DNA from: Halocaridina rubra
Taxonomy: Eukaryota; Arthropoda; Malacostraca; Decapoda; Atyidae
Length of the DNA: 64,000 bases
Assembly (NCBI GenBank): GCA_037179515.1
Contig: JAXCGZ010007699.1
Span: forward strand, 1 to 64,000
Direction: 5' to 3'
The notes below the pieces were generated by a model. It saw only the letters and a program-made list of their open reading frames with translations, searched no databases and was not told the origin of the DNA. Within the stretch, counting starts at the first letter, position 1. Each line of letters begins with the position of its first letter. The position numbers and the translations under genes were made by a program. This document shows, piece by piece, positions 52,997 to 64,000 of this stretch.

Positions 52997-53480
52997 GCCA
53001 ATGTCTGTGAGAGAGCAAGCTATAGAACCATCAGGGCGAAAGAGGGGGTGAGAGCTTGAGTTACAAAAGATTCTGGAGAGGTTTTTGCCTAAGGACCATA
53101 AACATTTACCTGTGGGAGAGGAGTTAAGGTCATCAACTTTCCATTTTATAAATGAAGCATTAGAATTTCGAATCTGAACGGTGCAGGGATTCTTTGCTAT
53201 TATAAAAGCAGAACGAGTTAAATAATAAGGAGAGGCTCTGTGTGATTAATATGCTCGATTCCTGGCCTGAATAGCCATGGAGCAGGTATGGTCAAATGAA
53301 GGATTAGGGAGAGAAAATGTTTTGATTGTGGAGGGGATGAACACCTCCATTCCTGAGCTTATGATTGGTCAGGGTTGCGGCTCTGAAAGCAGTAGTCATT
53401 CCATGGGAAGTCAAAGAGCATGTTACACAAATGATCAAGATGGGTATACTCAAATTGCCAAAGGCAGTATATTAATAGAA

Positions 53481-54186
53481 AATGGCCCTACTTCATATGC
53501 ACTTTATGAAACCATGTAATTTAATTTCATAGCAGAAGTATTCTTTGAGGAGGCAGTTCAGTAGTCTTCGACCATAGAACGTCACTTGTAAACCTCTAAC
53601 ATACATGCAAAGGGACACCTCTTTTGAGGTCAAACAAGAATTAAACCTCTTATTGCAACACAATTATTCCCACAGTATAGAGATCTGTTTTCATGTGAAG
53701 AGGAAAAGGTAAGTAGGGATGGGAAAACATCCTGCTTTACTCTTGGCACGTTTGGTATTTTTTTGATTGCTTTAGAAACTTGGAAACGTGTTGTAATGTA
53801 TTTTTATGAAGTTCCTCTCAACCCCAAATCAATAAATGTTCAGGATTTTGGGGAACTATCCAAGAGTTTTTCATACTAAAGTATCCTATGGAGAACTGCT
53901 TTTGCCTGCACAATATTTGAAGGAGATGGCTCCGTGTCTGGAAATAAACCTTTACTTTGTGACAGTTTAATTAGAAGTTATGATAAGGCCAATTTTTAGT
54001 GTCCACGGGGAGTGTTTTTATTAAAGACCGGAGTTACACAAACGAATGCAAGCTTCAGTTAAGATAAACTCTCTACATACGAGGGGTCTCCATTTTTCAA
54101 TCTAATCAAGGTCTCCAAGTTATGAAAGATATTATATCTCAGTCGGGATAAGTACATTCTCGTTGTCTTCCATAGAGACACCTGAA
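53481..54186. other. Unassigned sequence between LINE copies
   Basis: About 700 bp of AT-rich sequence. No gene, exon or repeat is recognised. Confidence 0.5.
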
Positions 54187-56373
54187 AAAATTGAGTATGA
54201 ACCACCAATTGGAAAGAGTGACCACTGTGTGTTGTTGACGGAGTATATTATTGAAGATATTCTGCCTGAGAGTAGAGGCACTGAGGACATGAGGAGGAAC
54301 TATCCGAAAGGAGATTACATCAAAATGAATGAGCTTTTTGCAGTTATTGACTGGAGAACCTTATTTTACAACATATCTGTACAAGAAATGTATGACATCT
54401 TTTGTGAGAAATATGGGAAGATAGTAGATTGCTGCATACCTGTCACCAAAGTAGGTGTAATTCATGCCAGAGAGAAATGGTTCGATAATGGGTGTAAAAG
54501 GGCTAAGGAGTGGAGAGACAAATGCTGGAAAAGGTATAGGAGGAGAAAAAACATAAATGCCTGGCAAACCTACAAAAGAGCAAGAAATGACTACCTAAGT
54601 ATAAGGAGAGAGGCAGAGAGAAACTATGAGAGTGACATCACCAGGAAGGCTAAAGAAAATCCCAAGCTTTTCCACAGCTTTATCAGAGGAAAACTGAAGG
54701 TAAAAGAACAGGTTTTAAGGCTAAAGAGAGCGGATGGAAGCATCACTGAGATGGATGAAGAAATCTGCAAAGAATTGAACAAGGAGTGTCAGTCAGTATT
54801 TACAGTAGAAAATACCCCACCCCTTCAGATTGCAGAGATAGAAGCTCAAGGGCAGGTATTAGAGAACATCAACCTTACAGCCACAGAGGTATGCAAAGCG
54901 CTGATGGATTTAGATGTTCATAAAGCTACAGGTCCTGATGACATATCCCCTCATGTGCTTAAAAAATGCGCAAACTCAATATCAGTGGCACTAAGTATTA
55001 TATTTAAAAAGTCACTGGAGTCAGAGGAGATTCCAAGATGCTGGAAACAAGCAAATATGATACCTCTCTTCAAAAAGGGAAGGAGGGATACGGCTCTGAA
55101 CTATAGACCAGTTTCCTTGACCAGCATAGTTTGCAAAGTTATGGAGAAACTACTAAGGAAACATATCTCTCTTCACTTGGAATCCTTCAACTTTTTGTCA
55201 TTGAGGCAACATGGCTTCAGAGAAGGTAGATCAACAGTAACAAACTTATTAGAATTTTATGATGAGGCAAGCCGAATCTTACAGGAATGAGAGGGCTGGG
55301 CAGATTGCATATTCCTAGACTTCCAGAAAGCGTTTGACACTGTTCCACATGGGAGACTTATTAGGAAGCTGCAAGCAATGGCTAGAATAGGTGGAAATGT
55401 TTTGGAATGGATAAAAACTTACTTAGAAGGAAGGGAACAGAGGGTTAGAGTAAGACACTCAGTGTCTGAATGGAGAAGAGTTAGTAGTGGAGTTCCACAG
55501 GGTTCAGTTTTGCTGCCACTTTTGTTCCTTGTATATGTAAATGACCTATCAGAGTCTGTAAATTCATTCATGAATATGTTTGCAGATGATGCAAAGATTG
55601 TGAAGAAATTAAAAAACGAGAACAATGGTAGAGAACTTCAGGAGGATCTAAATAATCTGCATGAGTGGTCAGAAAAGTGGCTAATGAAATTCAACACTTC
55701 AAAATGTAAGGTAATGAGAATGGGTACAAGTGCAAGAAGGCCCAAGCTTGACTACTCGGTGGCTGGAGTACAACTTCAAGAGACAGAAAATGAGAGAGAT
55801 CTAGGAGTAAACATACTGGCCGATTTGTCTCCAGAAATACATATAAATGGCATAGTAAGGGCAGCATATGCATTCTTATCAAATGTAAGGGTAGCCTTCA
55901 GGCACATGGACAAGGAAATGTTCAGAAATATTTATGTAACCTATGTGAGGCCAAAACTCGAATATGCAGCCCCCTTTTGGAATCCACACTTGTAAAAGCA
56001 CGTAGCTAAGCTTGAAAAAGTTCGAAGACATGCCACGAAACTGGTGCAAGAAATACGCTATCTCAGTTATGATGAGAGGCTGAGGGAATTAGACTTACCA
56101 TCACTCGAAGCTAGAAGATTGAGGGGGGATATGGTGACAGTCTTTAAATTCCTTCATGGTTATGATAGAGTGAATAGGGATCGGTATTTTGATATGGCTG
56201 GCTCTAGAACTAGAGGTCGTAGTTTGAAGCTTCGTAAGAAAACTTCTCTGCAGGATGTAAGGAAATACTTTTTCAGTGTAAGAATAGTTGATAATTGGAA
56301 TTTGCTAAGCGAGGAGGTAGTTAATGCTATCTCAATACATAGTTTTAAGGACAGGAATGATAAGTATCACTAA
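54187..56373 (+). pseudogene. LINE A ORF2 (copy 9) with two nonsense codons
   Basis: The frame 54163-55290 carries the end of the endonuclease, the connector and the first RT motifs. A TGA (Arg codon in copy 1) ends it at 55288-55290. The same frame reopens and includes LDFQKAFDTVPH, GVPQGSVLLPLLFLVYVNDL and FADDAKIVKKL, and meets a TAA (Lys codon in copy 1) at 55993-55995. The C-terminal domain then runs to DKYH at 56373. There is no frameshift. The two single-base nonsense changes point to recent death. Confidence 0.85.
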
Positions 56374-56430
56374 GTATAAAATGGAACCGATCAGGAGACG
56401 GGAACATATGAGCTTTAGGTTATTACACAG
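54187..56430 (+). mobile_element. LINE family A copy 9, young, truncated at both ends
   Basis: It begins within the endonuclease (KIEYEPPIGKSDHC) and ends in the middle of the 3' hairpin block (GGGAACATATGAGCTTTAGG), so the tail is missing. It is very close in sequence to copy 1. Confidence 0.88.
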
Positions 56431-56830
56431 TTTCATACCCTTATAAAAATTAAATAAAATATTTTTTTATACAATCACAATACTAATTCATAAGACATTT
56501 TATCTTGATAGGTACCCAGAGATCAAAAATATTATTGAAATTGCCAAATCATGATATCATTGTCATGCTAGAGCAGTGGTTCCCAAACTTTTCACTACCA
56601 AAGACACCTTTTATTTAAATGATTTTTTCCCTGGACCCCAGGATATTGAAACGTCTGTCAACTTAACATGCTGCTTTAATAAACTAGCAACAAACTCCTC
56701 TTATCAGAAAACTAGATTAATTTCTGCAGAAAGACATATGTAAATGGAAAAATGGGAAAATATATAAAAAATATAGTGAAAGAAATACAGAACTGAACAG
56801 AGCAAAAAAAAATATTTTATCTTAATATCA

Positions 56831-58711
56831 TTAATGAGATGGGTGACGCTGTTTTGCTGCTAGTATGTTTTCAATTTCAGGTTCAATGGCAGACAGTTTT
56901 AAGCGAAGATCAGGTTCCACATTCATCATATTTCTGTATTTTGATTTTATGTAAATGAGCTGTGAGAAAGCCTGCTGGCATATATACGTAGTAGGGAATG
57001 GCATTAGATATTTCAGGGCCTTGGTTGCCAGTTCTGGGTACTCATTTTTCAATAGTAGCCAATAGTCTGATAAATTGTAACGGCTGAAACGTGATCTTAT
57101 TGAAGTGTCACATGAAAGTTCAACAAGACTATTTTCTTCTTTTGCTGCTAATTCTTTTACATCTTTTACATTTACATGAAAAGGATCCCTAATCCACTTG
57201 TTATTACCATCATGAGGAGGAAAATAATCCCTAAACCTGATCTTTAAACCTTGCAAATGCTGAATAAAAAGGCTTCTTATTTCTTCAGAAATGTTTTCTT
57301 CAGAAGTTCCAAGAAAGTCATAAAGTGTTGGAAAGGATTCAAACACACCACTATGCAGACGTTCAGACCACAATTCTAATTTCTTGATCATGGCTTCCAC
57401 TTTATCTTCAACTTTAAAAATAGTTACGGATCTCCCTTGTAGGCTCAAATTTAGGTCATTCAAATAAGTAAAGATGTCAGACATGTATGCCACAGTAGCT
57501 AGCCACGAAAAGTTATTAAACCATTCTCTCCCATGAAATGATTTATCATGAAGAAATAGTCTTATTTCATCACGCAACTCAAATATGCGGGTAAGTACTT
57601 TACCGCGGGACAGCCACGCACTTGAGAATGCAAGAGCAGTTGTTCATGAGCTCTACCCATCTCCTCACAAAGAACACTAAAAATACGAGAATTTAAGGGC
57701 TGAGCTTTTATGAAGTTAACTACTTTCACTACTTCATCTAGAGTCGTCTTCAATTTTTCTGGCATTTTCTTTGCTGCCAACGATTCTCTATGTATGCAGC
57801 AATGAGTCCACTTGACATTTGGTATTATAGCTTGGATTTTTGCCTTGAGTCCTTTGTACTTTCCCGACATTGCAGGAGCCCCATCAGTGCTGATCCTACA
57901 CACTTTGATCATCGAATTTCATTAGCTATTATAAAATCATTCAAACTATTAAAAATAGACTCACCAGTTGTGTGTGTTGGCAATGACTGGCAAAAGAGAA
58001 AATCTTCCTTAATTGTACCGTCAAATTCATATCGTATGAATGCAAGTAAATCAGCACTGTTAGCAACATCTGTACTTTCATCTAATTGTAAAGAATAATA
58101 TGGACTTTTAATCACTCTCTTCACTAGTTGATTTTTAACACTGTCAGACATATCTTCTATTCGCCGCTTGACAGTGGTGTTTGACAATGAAATGAGATCA
58201 AAACTCTTTGATACTTTGTCTCCATGCATCCTAGAGGCCATTGCTTTGGCAGCAGGCAGAATTAGTTCCTCTGCTATTGTGTGTGGTTTTCCACTCTTCG
58301 CTACTAAAAGAGAAACATCATACGAAGCACACACTGCATTCATATTATCACCCCCGGTTGCTATTTTTTCTATGATATTTTGACTTGAAAGCAGTTCTTT
58401 CCATCTTTGAAAATATTCAACAGGTTTGTTAGTATGCTCCTTATGCTTAGTTTCAAAATGCGGCGAAGTTTGACTGACTTCATACTTTCATTGGACAATA
58501 TTTCATAACAGAGAACACATTGTGGTTTCTGTTCACCTTCACTGCCTCTACATATAAATCCAAAGGATACGTATTCATCACAGTATTTACGGTTTTTGCG
58601 TTTCGACTGATGAGTCAGTGTCTTTTCACTTGAGCTTGTCGCACATTCACCTTCTATGTCACTACCGTCTCGTTTTAGCATGCTTCCGGTTTTTAACCAC
58701 CGATCCATCAT
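56831..58711 (-). pseudogene. hAT transposase with BED finger (ZBED5/FAM200-like), multiply frameshifted
   Basis: Four minus-strand frames in order: 58711-58370, 58343-57909, 57912-57562 and 57577-56831. The N-terminus starts MMDRWLKTGSMLKRDG and has a BED-type finger (KPQCVLCYEILSNESMKSVK), whose histidines lie in another frame after a frameshift near 58460. The central RNase H-like fold has SLQLDESTDVANSADLLAF and ISTDGAPAMSGKYKGL, with a CCIHRESLAAKK-type motif. The C-terminal dimerisation region (TTYICQQAFSQLIYIKSKYR) is intact and runs to the stop. Further lesions are a TGA near 57909, a frameshift near 57894 and another near 57595. The whole spans about 625 codons, the usual size for this group. 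The transposase is inactive. Confidence 0.88.
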
Positions 58712-59218
58712 ACGATCAGATATTTACAATAAATAGTCACTGATGTAGTTAATACAACTAAATATTAAGGTTCGGGAACCAAACACAGACGCACTGACTA
58801 CGGACTGTTCAAGTTGCATTAACGTTTGGATGCAACTGTCGGTTCAAAACGTGAAGACGTTGAAGGAAGAGCGAAGTTGCAGCAATCAGTGTTCAGAACT
58901 TCAGCTCAGACTGAGCTCGCACGCCACAGTCCGACTGTACGTGTTCAACACATGACAGGTTGGTAATCTCACACGTATAAATGCTTCGGTCCTACCGAAC
59001 TGTGATTGCCTGACATTCGACATGTCACTTTCATGTACAGTGTTAAATGCATAAAAAACTAAAGAGAGAAAGAAAAGAAAAATAAATAAATTAAATAATC
59101 AGGAAACGTTTATTTTTAATATTGCCATAATTATGAGAGCATGGGTACGTTACGTTGCCTTTGTATAACTGCATTATTATTTTTCTTTTAATATGCTTAT
59201 TCACTTACACACACACAC
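58712..59218 (-). other. hAT 5' noncoding region
   Basis: Sequence upstream of the transposase start, as far as the LINE insertion. It includes a (AC)n at 59204-59218 where LINE A copy 10 begins. No other gene. Confidence 0.6.
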
Positions 59219-60797
<1,579 letters not shown>

Positions 60798-60885
60798 ATT
60801 TCAATTCAGTTCACGGACCCCCAGTACTAACTTTGCGGACCACCAGCGGTCCGTGGACCACAGATTGCGAACCACTGTGCTAGAG

Positions 60886-61257
60886 TATGATACCTATGTG
60901 TTCCTGTATAAAGATTTGATAAGCGAATAAATGTTAACCTGTCTGCTGATCAACTCATAAAACTTCCTTCCGAGTCATCTAAAAATCCCCCGGCACATAA
61001 ATGTATTTAAACATCAAGTACAAAATATGTTTTTGAGAACTCCTCTGTCCATATTCCACTTCCTTAAAAAACACTTAAACGTTCTGCTATATTGACACGT
61101 GGCTTTCTTCTTCTTGTAGTGAAACCTGGTCTAGATTACTGTAAGACAGGAAATATATAAGTTTAAGAGTACTGTCTCGTATTGCACCATAGATTCTTTA
61201 CCACTCCTAAAGATTTTATGCAAATTACTAATCTAATGTTGGATGGGTTCTGGCCAA
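60886..61257. other. Unassigned sequence right of the hAT
   Basis: Unique-looking AT-rich sequence. No gene is recognised. Confidence 0.5.
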
Positions 61258-61420
61258 GAAAGCGTGTCATCTACCCCCCAAACTTCAATCTCTCTGCCTA
61301 CGTATTCCCCTGTGTGTCGTAAAAGTCGACTAAAAGGGGATAGAACAATGGAAATGGAAGTTTCCTTATGTATTTTCTTCCCACAAGGTCAAATCATATC
61401 AGGAGTTTCTGTTAGGAAAA
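61258..61420 (+). mobile_element. LINE family C 5' region fragment (tentative)
   Basis: CTGCCTACGTATTCCCCTGT, then GTGTCGTAAAAGTCGACTAAAAGGGG, parallels the CCCTGCGCGCCGTAAGAGGCACC block ahead of the family C endonuclease at 63280. Short and diverged. Confidence 0.45.
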
Positions 61421-61600
61421 CTTCATCAGAATCTTATTATGCGGGGCCCTGAGTATACTGTGTTTTGGAACGTGTTAGTGCAAGAGGGAGGCTACTGGTA
61501 ATATAACTGTAAGAAGAAAGTGGCTCTTCTGTTAAATTATTATGTGTTTTGGCATGGCCACCCCTCTTAAAGAGAGCATTGAAGCCTTGAATATGGATAG

Positions 61601-64000
<2,400 letters not shown>

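Larger units (their letters stand above)
49403..53480 (-). mobile_element. LINE family B copy 2, antisense, split by LINE A copy 8
   Basis: The left part is 49403-51175, starting with the antisense tail (TTTTTTATGAGTGTGACACT) and reading the RT backward to the region upstream of the catalytic domains. The right part is 52997-about 53480, continuing with the antisense of ACSPTDKATL and then of the connector. The break falls in one short stretch (GAGAGTGGCATTGT before, GTCTGTGAGAGAGCAAGC after). Frames are broken throughout, but the active-site box can be read as LCDDSAF, with both Asp. It is 5'-truncated. Confidence 0.8.

Noticed and set aside
53277..53519. An 80-residue plus-strand frame that could be the next host exon
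   Set aside because: Most of it is the antisense of the LINE B connector, and no phase-1 acceptor precedes it.

Overview
The window looks like nuclear DNA of an arthropod, most likely a decapod crustacean. The grounds are a multi-exon gene with GT-AG introns, very long (TA)n and (ATT)n microsatellites, a tRNA-derived SINE, and dense layers of LINEs, LTR retrotransposons and a hAT transposon. The LINE types seem familiar from decapod genomes, but that is recollection and not a search result. There are no prokaryotic features.

Host gene. One plus-strand gene runs through most of the window. Six exons can be read with matching phases and GT-AG ends: 12898-13007, 14823-15017, 16117-16257, 38444-38536, 42353-42508 and 48473-48752. 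They encode about 325 residues of a Pro/Ser/Tyr-rich docking region followed by a folded start that resembles PEAK1/PRAG1-type pseudokinases (tentative). Both ends of the gene lie outside what I can identify. Its third intron is about 22 kb and is almost entirely nested transposons.

Layout. (1) 593-12122, minus strand: a degenerate Ty3/Gypsy element with gag, protease, integrase and then reverse transcriptase/RNase H. Integrase before RT is the Gmr1-like order. It has a tRNA-Lys-like primer binding site and a ~2 kb LTR split by LINE family A copy 1 (7862-11360). (2) 12123-12841: a 720-bp (TA)n just before the first recognisable exon. (3) 17248-27350: LINE A copy 2, split by a complete second LTR retrotransposon (17796-25098, 5-bp duplication), itself split in its RT gene by a ~690-bp inverted-repeat element with a 9-bp duplication. 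(4) 27709-35115: a head-to-tail pile of LINE A copies joined at (TG)n tracts, with a piece of an RTE-like LINE (family C). (5) 38680-41473: LINE fragment, two SINE copies, (ATT)n/(TAG)n and a solo LTR of element 1. (6) 43081-43772: (TA)n with two near-perfect 76-nt palindromes. (7) 44941-47980: a Jockey/BS-like LINE (family B) between (TA)n tracts. (8) 49403-53480: a second, antisense LINE B split by LINE A copy 8, which is split by a ~510-bp solo LTR. (9) 54187-56430: LINE A copy 9. (10) 56574-60877: a hAT transposon with 8-bp duplications, a multiply frameshifted transposase and LINE A copy 10 inside. (11) 61258-64000: family C pieces and microsatellites, running off the right edge.

No transposon here looks fully coding-competent. 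LINE A copies 1, 7, 9 and 10 are close to one another in sequence, so that family was active recently. The best leads are the Gmr1-like element with its SCAN-like gag, the apparent preference of LINE A for (TG)n/(CA)n tracts, the palindromes within (TA)n, and the host gene with possible microexons.
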